Positions 50,848 to 63,686 of a DNA stretch of 64,000 bases are shown piece by piece. Both the position numbers and the translations under genes were made by a program. The notes beneath the pieces were generated by a model. The model did no database searches. It was not told where the DNA came from and saw only the letters and a list, made by a program, of their open reading frames with translations. The stretch covers positions 1 to 64,000 of the forward strand of contig RCAB01000250.1 in the NCBI GenBank assembly GCA_003640385.1. The letters run 5' to 3'. Source of the stretch: Setaria digitata (taxonomy: Eukaryota > Nematoda > Chromadorea > Rhabditida > Setariidae). How positions within the stretch are numbered: the stretch's first letter is position 1; every line of letters begins with the position of its first letter.

Positions 50848-53800
50848 TTATGTGGTTCGATGATGACGAGTATAAATGGTACCAAAAATAGCTGCAAATG
50901 TTATCATTAGGCCAAAGATAGATAAAGCAGACATTGGATGGCCATAGGCTATCGCTGAAAGTAATATTGAAAGTATTTGCCTTAATGTCATCATAACAGC
51001 AAATATTACTGGCCCAAATCGTTCAATTGTAGCATAAATTGCAACCTGAAAACGATGATATAAAAAATTTTCAAAAACAAAAAAAAAAAAAAAACAAAAA
51101 AAGATCTTTGGAGTAATTTAAATAAGAGTTAACATAATAAGCCTCAATTATTGTATAAAAGTCATCTAGCTGCTGTAACAAATATTAAAAAATAATATTA
51201 TAAGAAAAATTTCTTAAATTATTTAGATGCAATTTTAAAAATGTAATGAAAAAAAAACGAAAAATATTACAGTAGACTGTGATCACTTTGAATTTCCTCA
51301 AATTAGCAGCATATTATTTGTATTATTTGAGTAATAAAAAGAACAAAAAAAAAAAAAAAAAAAAAGTTAAAATAAGTAAAATTTAAAGAAAAAAAAAAAA
51401 AAAAACTAATATCTAAGCATCTAAGTAATCCTTTATTATCTAAAATGTTGAAATAAATTAATGAAAGAAACAAAAAATAAAATAAAATTTAAATGAAACC
51501 TGTCCTAAAGCGCCCGTTAGAGATAATAAAATTATATCTCGTGCAAATCCTTCATGAGTTACTAAAAATTGAAACGGCGAAAGAAGTTTCCCTTCCATTA
51601 CAAGCGTTACAAGGCACAAAATCATGCTAAATATATTCACACCAAACATCATCTGAAAATAAGTAAATAAATAAATAAGCAAATAAATAAATAAACGAAT
51701 AAATAAATAAAATTAAAATTTACAATTTAGTATTATATAACTGGTGCTATCATTTTTTTTTTTTTCTATGCTAATTTTATCAAAAAAAAAGTTATTGCTT
51801 AATCATTTATTTCCAATATTCGCTATTATTGGCTGCTTTTTAGATAGCATTTGAATTTGTGACATAATCTAGGAGAGTAGATTTGATTCTACAAATTAAA
51901 TTTACATCATTTAAAAAAAAAAAAAAGAAAAAAAGAAAAAAAAGAAAGGCATTAAAAAGTCTTACAGTATTAAAAAAGGTATAGTACGGAATATGTATGA
52001 ACTGAGTTGAAAAATGGAAACTTTACGAATCATTTGAGAAAAAAAAAAAATTAAATTAATATGAATGAAACATAAAAGGAGACTAAATATTATAAAGTTA
52101 ATTTGCAATAAATTATCAATTTTATGATTTGGAATTCATAAACAAACTTAATCAAATAGAAATTAAATATGGGAAAGAAAAAAAAAAAAACTAAATGTTA
52201 CAAAAGTTAATTTGTGATAATTTATTAATTTTATGATCTAAACCGAATTTGCAACAAATTTAATTAACACCAATTTAGTATGAAAGGAAACAAAATCAAG
52301 TATAATATAGTTAAATTGTGATAATTTATCAGTTTTTATGTTTCCAAATTCATAATTCATTCCTCAGTAAAGCAAGATTAATTAAAATTTTATTCAGAAC
52401 CTGATATCTGGAAACTCGTGGTCGAACATCAAAGAGTTTCTTCTGCCAGTTCAATGTGAAAGCATCGAATAAAAGATAACCGAACATTAAGCAAATACCG
52501 GAAAATGTAGTCACACGATTTGATGATAAAAATGCTAAAATTTGATAGATTTACAATTGAAAATGTGATACAGTCATTTCATTTTCATTTATTTTGAGAG
52601 AGATTTATCGAATTTCAACAATATAAAATCCAATTAACACCAAATCGGAAACAAAGAAAACAGAGAAATTATCAATGATAAAAATATAAACAGTGAAATT
52701 TATCTCATCAAAACAATCTAATTAAAAAAAAGATTAGTTTTAAAAATAATTTTATTAAGAAAAAAAAAAGAAAAGATTTGTTTTTTTTTTTTTAATCTTT
52801 CAGATCCTAGATTTCATTTATTCATCAAATTGTTTCAGTATAAATTTCCTTTCTTTACTTTTTTTTTTTTTTTATTTTTGTTATTTCCGAAATACAATAT
52901 TTTTTGGATGTAGAAAAAAAAAAACCTAGCACTGAAAATTATTTATTTTTTAAATAAAATTATTTATATGACAAAATTTTTTATTTTTTTTAGTACAACT
53001 TTTTTTTTTCAAAAAAAAAAAAAGAAAAATTATTGAAATTTTTGCTAATTACAATGATTTTTTTTCTTCTCCTACAACTTTTACTAATTATTATTACTTT
53101 TTTTTTTTTGTAAATTGTTCATACCATTAGAATTAAATGTTTTTGAGTTATTTGAGAGAAGAAATAACGATGCACCAAATGCAAGCATAACAGTACAAAT
53201 ATATTCACCACATCCATAGCGTTCATCTCTGATAATGAAACCCATCAACATTGTTGGTAGCACTTTTGATGCTTTACAAACTGTCTAAAAATATTATTTC
53301 AATTTCTTTTTTTTAATTTAAGTTAAGGAAAAAAAAAATATTTTATTTTGTTAAAAAATTTAATTTGAGTGAAAAAAAAAAAAAGAAAGGAAAAGAGAGG
53401 AAAAATTATTTACTTTTTTAAAAAAATTTAATTTGAGAAAAAAAAAAAAAAAAAGGAGAAATATATTTAAATTTTTTTTTTTTTTTTTTTTTTAAGTTTT
53501 GACTTAAAGAAGAGGAAAACTAAAATTTATTAAATCACTTCATTTTTTTTTTTTTTTTTAATTTGATTTAAAAATAAAGAGAAAAAGTAACATTGGACTT
53601 TCTTTACTATATGTAATTATTGTTTTCGTTTCTCTTTTTTTTTTCTACAAATATTTTAAATGTCAAAATTATCAATGTATCAAAAAAGAAAAAATTTACA
53701 ATTAATGAAAGTTGTATAATTAAAATTTCTTTTTTTTTTTCTGATAAAAAAAAAAAACTAAACTTACTTGAGTTGGAAATGAAACAAATTTCAATGCTTC

Positions 53801-56800
53801 ATACTGACACCATGATGAGAGCGTATTGGAAAAAGATGTAAATAAATGCTTATAAAATGGGGGAACATGAGGCGGTTCTCTGTAATTAATATATATTAAT
53901 TAAAAAACAAAAAGTGAAAAGAAATTTTAAATTTACAAAATTTGAAATTGATAAATTTCACTTTTGGCTTTATTCATTTGTAAAATAAATGGTATCATAG
54001 ATTTCATTTCTTTTTCTTTTTTTTTTTTTTTTTAGAGCGAATATCATTTAATGGTTACTGTAAGAAGAAGCACTTCTAAAATGTAAATAATAGTTTAAAA
54101 GGAAACTTTTTCCAGTTTAGAATTAAGTATATAGCACATAGGATAATAGCAAAAATACGATTCATGAAAACAAGAAATTGAGTATTTTCAAATTTGTTCA
54201 ACTGATGATCCACGGCTGATAAGTAAGTCTGGAAGTTAAGGATGAAGAAAAAAAAAAAAAAAAAAGAAGGAAGAATTAATTAATTTTGGAGCAACGAAAA
54301 TAACAGAAATAAGCAAAACAATTAATTGAAATGACCACTTCTTCAGAATGAATTGATTAAAACGATTAATAATTTGTTGGCAGGTTACTATGATTACGGA
54401 AATGAAATAATTAATAAAAATAAAATTAATGGAAAAAAAAATACATATATGCTAATACATATTTACCTGTGTTATAATTCGTTCTTGCATATAACCCATT
54501 GAAATAAGTGTAATTTGAAGACTTAAAAAATATAAAATAAGGCGAACAAAATTATGACGAAGATTTTTTTTTGGCGAAATAACTGAACTTGAATTTACGG
54601 AATCCGATAAGATCAAATCATAATCATAACTTCCAAGTGCAAATTTTCGTAAAAAAAAATGAAATAATGTTTTCGATCTCAAACCATCATCTGAAAATGA
54701 TAACAGTGTTGAGGCATATAAGAAATCATTAAATGCCTAAAATAATTTATCAAAAAATAAACTAATTAATCAATTAGTCGAACATGATAATCCGTTAGAT
54801 TCTTCATTGCTTTAATTATGATACTAATAATAAATAATTAATAAATTCCTCCTCTTTCTCAAAAAAAAAAATTATAATACATAAAAAGGAGGAAAAAAAA
54901 AAATCATTTTTACCATCATTTCTTCGCTGAGCATACGAAACTAATAGCATTATAAGAATTGAAATCATTCCATAGCATAAAAGAATGAAGAAAAAACGTG
55001 TAAGCCAAAAATCACCCAAATTAAATGCGAGCATAGCTTAAAAAGAAAAAATTTGATAAAATTATTGAAATAATCAATTAACAAAAAACTATTAAAAATT
55101 TCACTTTTTTTAATTTCCTCCAAAAAATAAATTTTATCATTAATTATGTTTTTGAATGAAACATTTCTCAATTTGTATAAATTAATCTTTAAATTGATAT
55201 TTTCACATTTTTTAAATTTTTGTTTTGATAAGATAATTTTTATAAGTAAAAAAATAAAATCAAAAAAAAAAAAAAGAAAAAAAACTTCCGACTATATACT
55301 TTTTTTTTCCATTAAGCAATAGACTTATCGTTTCAGATCTTTCATTCATAAAAAAGAAATGGCACTATTATTTTTTATTCTTTTTTTTTTTTTTTTATTT
55401 TTCTTTAAAAGATTTAATAATTCCAATTAATTATGCGAATAATATTTAATTATTTGCAATTAAAAAAAAAAAAAAAAGCACCAAACATTAATTGTGCATA
55501 TACAGATCAATAACTTTTATTATATCTACAACTCATAGTTCATATTTAACAGTGTATTTTAGAATATATGCAAAATTTTCCTTTCTTTTTTTTTTTTTTT
55601 AACTAATTTCCCTCCTGTGAAACTCCGAAATTAATAAAATTTAACCGAACAATACTTCCAATTTAATGAAATTTAATAAATGCAAAATATGTGATGGCAT
55701 ATGTGATAGTATTACAGTTTAGACTAAATGTTGTATGATGGTGGACAAATTCAAACAATCATTTAATGGATAGAATTTTAAATTAAAAGGAAGAAATTGA
55801 ATTTTGTGCCTTAAAATGGCAATTATTTTAGGTTTAGTCAAATGATATTGCAATAAATATTTCTAAGTTACTTCATTTTAATCATATATTTATTTGAAAA
55901 AAAAAAAAGCATTTAAAAAATCATTAGTTCTATTAAGAGTTTATAATTTAGCGGAGGAAATAATTATTTTATATAAATAATTTACTTTATACACTATGAG
56001 AGAGAGTATCACTCAATAGATCTATTAGATAAGATTGAGTGTAAAGTGAACAATGATATCGTATCATTATATATCATATTACAGCAAAACTGTAATTTAT
56101 TTTAAATTTGTTATAAAAGATATGAAATAATAATGAGCAAGTAATTTTAATAAATTTTCAAATAGCTACTGAAATGAATCCGACTATCCTATTGATTGGT
56201 ATTATATGTTGTTGTAAACTTATTTGAAATTATCTTTTGTTTGTTTGTTTTTAATAATCTTTTTTTTCTCCCGATTTTTGTAATGCAGCTGAATATTTCC
56301 GTTAAAATGTATTGCAATTTGTTGAGTCATTCAACTTTTTGTCACAAAATTTTAATTATTATCACTTTTTTTTCTTCTTTTTCTTGAGAGAGGATGGAAA
56401 GGGAATAATTTTTTTTTTTTTTTTTGTAATAAAATTAATATACAAGATTATTGTAAATGATAAAACAAGAAAAAAAAAATAAAAATAAACACATTTTATC
56501 AGTGAAGTTGGAAATTTTGAAATGAACACATCATTGTTAGAATAAAAAACAACAACTGCTCTTATGATTTCTGTAAATTTGATGGCTAATTTATCAAAAT
56601 AAAAAAAAAAAAAAAAAAAGAAAAGAAAGAGAGAAAAAAAGAAAAACCATGAATCGACAAAAATTAAATTATCAATTTCGTATCTTATACAAACTATCAT
56701 ATCCATTTCTAAAAGTTTCCTTTTGCACTTCCCTTTTTTTACAAGCAAAAACCTGTTTTCTATCATCTTCACCTTCACTTCGGATAAATTATTTCACTCG

Positions 56801-57265
56801 CATAACACTTAACAGTAATTGATAATACAACTGATCATTGATAACTTAACTGTAATTGCATTCAAAAAAAAAGAAAAAAATCCCCTCCATATTCAAATAA
56901 TTAAAGATATTTTCAAACTTCAAAAAAAAAAAATTCAAATAGCATTTTACTGCTTTGAAGCTTCCTATAATTACTACGACAAAATGTTATTTAACTAGAA
57001 ATGTTGCTGTCAGCTTGCTGCTACATTATGCCATTTAAGAGAATGCTAATTAGATTCACACTCGGTTCACTGTATTATTCCTATCTCTTTCAGTCATTAG
57101 AATGAAAGTTTAATTAATGAATATTTTAGTGGATTATTTCGGACATTATTTAAGTTAGTGTTCAGATGCAAACTTGAAAGACTCAAATAAGTTTAATGCA
57201 TAAGAGTTTTTTTTTTTTTTTTTTTTTTTTTATAGAAACTTACCCATAGGATAGATGATTTTCAT
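50848..57265 (-). CDS. pst-1: Golgi PAPS transporter (SLC35B2 / PST-1 type)
   Basis: Carries the sulfate donor 3'-phosphoadenosine 5'-phosphosulfate from cytosol into the Golgi lumen for sulfation of heparan sulfate and other targets. Minus-strand exons: 57265-57244, 55036-54914, 54690-54467, 54228-54107, 53879-53768, 53284-53125, 52534-52401, 51652-51500, 51045-50848 (TAA 50850-50848); 415 residues, all phases consistent. Family landmarks follow human SLC35B2: [108 protein letters not shown]. About ten membrane segments. Exon 1 encodes only MKIIYPM plus one base, is phase-matched across a 2.2-kb intron, and sits 33 nt after a C/T-rich AG acceptor. The start could instead be the Met at 55034-55032. 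Same strand as, and 1.15 kb downstream of, the crooked-neck gene. Confidence 0.92.
55037..57243 (-). other. Intron 1 of the PAPS transporter gene (2.2 kb)
   Basis: AT-rich with many homopolymer tracts. An open frame on the minus strand at 56362-56778 is mostly poly-Phe/poly-Lys from simple sequence and is not called. No other structure was recognised. Confidence 0.5.
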
Positions 57266-57297
57266 CGACTTTGCACATTTTCATTTCGTATCCTCAT
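57262..57297 (-). promoter_or_regulatory. Upstream ORF overlapping the PAPS transporter start
   Basis: Directly after the acceptor (AG = plus-strand CT at 57299-57300) comes TATG, opening a 12-codon uORF (ATG 57297-57295, [14 protein letters not shown] 57264-57262). Its TGA overlaps the main ATG (57265-57263) as ATGA. A third-frame ATG AAA ATG lies between. If transcripts begin at this acceptor, reaching the main start would need reinitiation or leaky scanning. Confidence 0.5.
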
Positions 57298-57300
57298 ACT

Positions 57301-58418
57301 GGCAGCACCAAAAAAAAAAGTTAGAAAAATTCGAAAAGCAACCAAAAATGATTGCTGCATTGTATGCCATTACATTTCATCTAATGTTAAATGAAATTGA
57401 GGATCAGATGGCTCATAAATCTGTTATATAGTTTAATCAAATTTTAACTTGAAAATATAAGCCAACCCCAAACTTTTTAAACCATTAAACAATCCACAAC
57501 AGCATTTCAATCAAAATAATAAACAGTTTAAAGACGAAAGAAAAAAAAAAAAAAACAATTACAAAGGTCTTATCGGGAGAATGAACTGTGCATAATCCGA
57601 CAATAACGTAACAAAGCCGGAAAATGCTAATTAAAAAGTGAAATCGTTTTTTGAAAAGAAATCAAATTCTCACTAAACCACTGGGCATTTATAATTTCCT
57701 GATATTTTGAAGCTACTGCACTACGAGAATTATGAAGTTGTTGCGGATTCAGGACAAAACAATGTATTAAAAATAGCGCATTTGTTTTTGAGTTAAATGA
57801 TTGAAGTATTTCAACTAAAAATGTCTTCGAAATGAATATAAATTTTTAAAACAGGAAAAACTGCTAGCTGCTATCTGTACAAGAGATGGTTTCAAACTAA
57901 CGTGTTACTAAATGATAAGTTAAGAAAGCCGATCGTAGCTAAACAGGACAATTTTGGTTCTTAAAATGTATATGTAGAAACAAAACTATTTGCTCCAAAA
58001 TTTCAGAAATAACCAACACAAGAAAATCTCTTCTTCGTAAAGAGACATGAAGGGAAAATATTTACATATACTGAAATCAAGCAATAAATATGAAAAAAAA
58101 ATGCTTTCTGTATCACGACATGATAAACAGTATCAAAACTTGCTGCTGCATTAAAAAAAACCTGAGCTGAATGAGAATTTATTTCATCAAGTACAATGAT
58201 ATAAAATTACAAAGATCTATACATAATATCAAAACAAATCTACAAAAATTTCCACTAATCTTTTCAGCGATGCAAGATATATTTTGACATGGTATTTCGT
58301 TGAAAAAATCAGGAACCCAAAGAAGTAGTCAACAAGAAAATATTGGGGAAAAAAAAAATGAAACAAATACACGCAACGAATTAATCCCTACCTTTCCATC
58401 ATTTTTTCAGCATAAACA
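57301..58418. other. Intergenic region between crooked-neck and PAPS transporter genes
   Basis: About 1.1 kb separates the crooked-neck stop (58419) from the transporter's acceptor at 57300. A T-rich pyrimidine tract on the minus strand immediately precedes that acceptor. No gene was seen. Confidence 0.55.
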
Positions 58419-61400
58419 TTAGGATTTACCAGACTCTGAATCCGAATCACTGTCGTCTGATTCATAACTTGATTCAGAATCAGAATTACTATCCGATGAT
58501 GAGGATGATGACGATGCCGAAATGTCAGTATCCGAATCATCTTTACGCACTTTCTTCTCCCTTTCTGTTTTTGTTTCTGTTATTTCTTCTTCGAGAACTT
58601 CTTCTTTCACATCCTTATCCACATCTTTCTCAACTGATAAAGCTGCTTGTGCAAGTTTTTCTTTCCACCTACGAGCAGCTTCAAACAGCTTCATACTCCC
58701 TTTAGAAGCTAAAATAAAAACAGAAATTATAATATGATTCTAGATTTTTTTTTTGACCATACTGCCATTAGCACAAATAAATCCACTTCTGTGAGATAAA
58801 TATATTGATGTTTGGAAGTATTTCTGATAAAGATTATATTTTACTTTGTTCATCCGGGAATATATAGTCGAAATATTCCTCCCAACCAGCATCCACACCG
58901 TCTTCAGTCTGGATCTGACGACGCCTCTTTACCTTTTTTGGCATAAGACTAGAAACCTGGAAAATTCATCAACTGATTTCTAAATTTAGATAAAGCAGCT
59001 CACATCCAGAAATCAGAAAATAGAGATAATCATAAAAAGAATTCAGTGAAACACGCTTATGGGGAACTGTTTATACCGGGAACTGTTCAGCCAACAAGTT
59101 CTCCTATTAAATCAAAGTTAATAATATCATACAATGAAAACTGTAATCTGAAACCGTAAAATAAACTATGAAGATAATTTATGGTCAGATATGCATATTA
59201 AAAAGATCCAAAATACAGATACTGGACAGGGAATCTAAAAAAACATAGCATATATATGCAATTATCAGAACCTAACTGACAACTTATTTCACCAGATCTT
59301 CAGAAACGGCCAACAGACCCCAATGACCAGGATCTGGAAATGTTAAGAAAAAATGTTCTTCCTTTAAAAATGACCGACTAAAAACTTCAAGTCCGAAATT
59401 ATTTAGAAAACATACAAAAAAAAGCTTGAGACTTAAATAAATTATAGAATTGGCCAGATTATGATGTTCACATTTGTTGCGGCAATTTGTACTAAAAAAA
59501 TGCGATGTTTTAAAATATTCTTGAAATCAATAAAGTCGCTCACTGTTGCAACGGAATCCTCGTCACCATGTTTGGTTTCAAACAGCATCCATGACTCAAG
59601 AAGCAACAACCTCTCTTCCTTTTCACCACCTGACAAGTTTCTATTGGCACGCTCATATGTTTTGCGTGCACTTTCTACATCACCAACCAATAATTCAAAT
59701 TCTGCTAAACTTATCCAAACCTGAAAGAATAATGAAAGAGAAGATCCTACGCTGATGTGCAATTCATGTTCCTTCTTTAAGATGTCAAATTGATCCTGAC
59801 TTTCATTACTTTCTGTATTTCACTTCTAAAAAATAAAGCCACAACAGCGCATAAAGCAAGACGGGAGCGATAAACTTGACTTGCTCTGCAAAAAAGATGC
59901 AAAACTGAAAACTATCACTGGTTAAACTTAATAAAAAACTACTTTTATATGATTTGTCCTCTCCAAAAGGCTACTATACAACTGCCGAGCACGGCCATAT
60001 TCCTCTTGACTTACTTCAAAATCAATAAATGCTTTCCATAAAACCTGCAACAAACGTTGATTGAGAATACAAGAAATAAAACCCATACAAAAACAGTGTT
60101 GAAAGAATTCCTTTCAGAAATCCAGAAACCACTCCTGTGATTCCCTGCAGCTGCAATTAAGATTTCTTGCATTTCCCCTTCCAACTTATTTACTTACAAA
60201 TTTCTTGATCTTACTAAAACCTTCTTGATAACTCGATGTAGACATCCCGCGAACTAACCTCAGGCATGTCTAATGCAGGCTGTTGCACAGCCAAGGCAAA
60301 AATTGCACGCGCACGCTCAATATCGCCAAGAAGTGTTTCCATTTCCGCAAATTTGATCCAGGTATTACTATTTTCCGGAGCATATTCCAGAAATTTCCCA
60401 TACAAAATCCGACATCGATCAAATTCACGCAGTTGTAACTCAAGATCTATGTAACTCCGGAAAAGTTTATTTCGAGGACACATTCCAATTGCATTTCCCT
60501 ACAATCTGTTAATTTAAACCGCAAAAGTAGAGCTTCTGGAAGGAAATTTTGTATCTCTGTTAAATTCATGCAAAATTTTAAGCTTTCCAATCAAAGTACC
60601 ATTTCAACTTAAATGGTTTGCCTTCTCTACATCATTCCTCAATTCCAAGCTGTTAAAACATACCATTATTTTTCGTGCATCAGCTAAGCGAAGTTGCCGC
60701 ACTTCAAAACACGCAAACATAATCCATATCTTTGCAAAAGTGAATTTCTTATGCGGTATGACTTGTAAACAAATTTTGTAGACATCTCGTGTTCTCTCCA
60801 TGTCACCAACATCCAATTCTTCATAGAGCGCATAATTAATCCATAAGTAAATATAACGCCGCCAGTACCTTTTAAGACACAGTAATGATTTTGAAAAAAC
60901 TAAACTGATTAATGAAACTTTTACACAACAAATTTTATGCTTATGTATTAAATGAACTTCGTCTGTTTCCATATCTCAAATATTACTGAACACTTCAAAA
61001 AAAAAAAAACCGTGCTCTGCTAAAAAAAAAAAAAGAAAAAAAATCATGATAGAAGGACATGGCTTAATTGTCTGCATATACACCTAATTTATATTCACAT
61101 TAAATTAAATTATGTTGAGGAAAATACCTTTTTTCAGGTTGCAACGGCACATTTGCTATTGCTCGCTCAAATGTATCCTCCATTTCTTCTCGATCAACTT
61201 TTTCATTTTGCAACAAACGAATATAATCAAACCAAGCATCATAGTTGTAGCAATTATCAGCAATTTGCTGAAATGGACCTATTAATGCAAAAAAAAAATT
61301 TCATTTAAAATTTTGAACTTCATATCGTGCAGTTCGAAGTTTCAGTTTTTACAAAACTACATGTCAAATATATGAAGGCTTTCATTTCATTCAACATTCA

Positions 61401-63686
61401 GGATAACATACTTCCTCATACTGATGACGACGTTTGCTAACAATGACGTTCTCGATCCCCGCCCTCTCGCCATATTTCTTTTCATGTATTGTGTAGAATT
61501 TAAATATTTCTCCACTTCGATCAGCTGGAAGATGATCCAACCCGTATCTGCAAAATTATGAGATCAACAGAGTTGAAGATTAAGATAACTTTACTTGTGA
61601 ATAGTTTAAATAATCCAACTTTGAACACAGCCTTCAATCAATTTCCATAACTAACCCCACATTACTGTTAAAAGTGAGCTCCTCTATACATACCAAATGA
61701 AGCAATGGGAAATTTTTACAAAATTGCAACACATACCTGTAAATAACTCTTGATCTTTCATGCTCTTTCTGTCGTTCTTCAAACTGAGCGAATGCAATTA
61801 GTAATTTTTCGCTTAAATTTTCCGCTCCGAAATATTCCAATGCACGTTCATAAACCTGTGATGGACAGCTGATGAAATGCTCATTTCATAATTTCAGAAA
61901 TATTACGATCCCAAAATTGTATAAAAATTCTGTGCTATCAATGAAGTTTTTCAAGCAATTTTTTTTTTTTAAATACCAACTGCTGAAGCGAGGTTAGACA
62001 TTTGCTGCTAGAAAAACTTAAAATATATTACCTTTCACACTTGTCAGCTATCACTTGCCTCTGTGATACTAATATTTTTCAAACGACCAAAAAAGAATCC
62101 GCAAGATAAGCACTTACTGCACGGGCATTTCCTGTATAGCCGAACCTTTCCTCAAACCTTGCATAACGCAACCACTGCTTCACATCATGTCCATGAACAT
62201 GAAGAAACCGTTGCCAAATAGTACGTGCTCGATCGATTTCTTTGTACCGTAATTCAAAATTAACATATGTTTGCCAAGCTTGCTCCGGTGGCTCCCATTC
62301 CATCCAGCGCTCGAAAACCTGCATCATACTAAGCTACATACAGCATGAATTGAAATGAAACCTATTTCAATGATCTAAATCTAAAGATATCGAATACTAT
62401 ATATATATTACTAAGAGAAGGGTGAAGGACTCTTACTTGTCTTGCTCCCGGTATATTTCCGATCAGTTCTTCCATATATGAGTACTTCAGCCAGAACTGC
62501 GTAGCTCGAGGTAGGATAGTGATTGCTCTATCCCAAATATTTCGCGCATGATTGATTTGCTTGTTTCTAAATTACTGTGAAAGTCAAACCAATTTATAAT
62601 CATATCGTAGCAATACTAAAAAATAAAAAAACAAGCGATAAATTCACAGTGCCAACAATCTAGGTAGCTGGTTATTATAAAAATTTACCTCATTTCCATC
62701 TCTGCATATTGAAGCCATAGGGTGATAGAACGATGATCCGTATCAAGCGCACGCTCAAAGACTGATCGAGCTCTTTGCATTTCGCCTATATTTTCTTCCC
62801 ATTTGGCATATTTTACCCAGTTTGCTATTTGCGAACGATTTTTGCGAATGTTATCCTCGAATTCTTTTCTAAAATTCAATAAGCTGTAGAAATGAATTAA
62901 TAAATCATTCACTGCTACAACTCTCAATTCCTTATACTGCAATAATAACAGATAATATTTGAGAATTCCCAGAAAATATGAATTTAAAGCCTCAGCCGAA
63001 CAAAATTTTAATCAGTCATTTACTTTTCAACTGCAAAGCAAAGTTTTTCATAGAACTAAATAATGAATTTATTTCCATATGTACCTTCGCTTTCTCTGGT
63101 ATTCGGCTAACTCCTCTGGATCAGATATTTTAGTTTTCGGTGGTGGTGCAACAATTTCTAGGTCGCGTTCCTTAGCTTCGCGTAACAGCTGCTCTGCTGT
63201 TATTTGCAAAGCTGCAGGAGCCTAGAATGCATAGTTCTTTTTTTTTTTAATGAGATGAATTCACTATTTCTAAGTATGTGAACTATTAAGCTAAAACTAA
63301 GATACGATAAAAGAACAAATAAAATACAAACTGACATAACAAGTCGTTTCATCATTAAAGCTTTATCTTCTAATTGAAGCTTAAAGTCAAGCAATAACTG
63401 ACATTACCTCCACATATGTAGATAAACGGGATGTGAAAGCGTATACTTTTTACATTATAAACATTAAGCTCGTTACTTTAGCTGCTTTCATGGACAAAAT
63501 TCTAACACTACCAGCTCTTTTACTTCAAAAAAAAAAGAACCGAAAATATGAATGAGAATTAAGCAGGGCAGTTAAAGCACTTTATTTTGTCTCATAAAAA
63601 TAACTTACCTTATTCTTTACTTTGGCTGCCTTCTTAGGTAAGCGGAGGGGCTTATTACCCGGTGCCTCCTCGAAGTCATCCATCAT
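58419..63686 (-). CDS. Crooked neck / CRNKL1 (Clf1, Syf3) pre-mRNA splicing factor
   Basis: HAT-repeat scaffold of the Prp19-associated (NineTeen) complex, needed for spliceosome assembly and activation; nuclear. Minus-strand exons: 63686-63609, 63221-63085, 62868-62689, 62566-62437, 62318-62118, 61855-61737, 61547-61412, 61267-61128, 60868-60664, 60498-60259, 60044-59943, 59720-59544, 58956-58845, 58708-58419; 748 residues, phases consistent. Start [10 protein letters not shown] followed by the family's KKAAKVKNK and [16 protein letters not shown] segments. HAT repeats run from about residue 70 to 640, e.g. [67 protein letters not shown]. The conserved C-terminal block is [15 protein letters not shown]. 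It ends in a lysine/glutamate-rich stretch and a Ser/Asp/Glu tail of about 35 residues. Introns are small. From memory the C. elegans gene is M03F8.3. No damage is seen. Confidence 0.97.

Noticed and set aside
56362..56778. 138-codon minus-strand ORF inside the PAPS transporter intron
   Set aside because: Lys- and Phe-rich segments from poly(A)/poly(T); overlapped by the intron of a well-supported gene.
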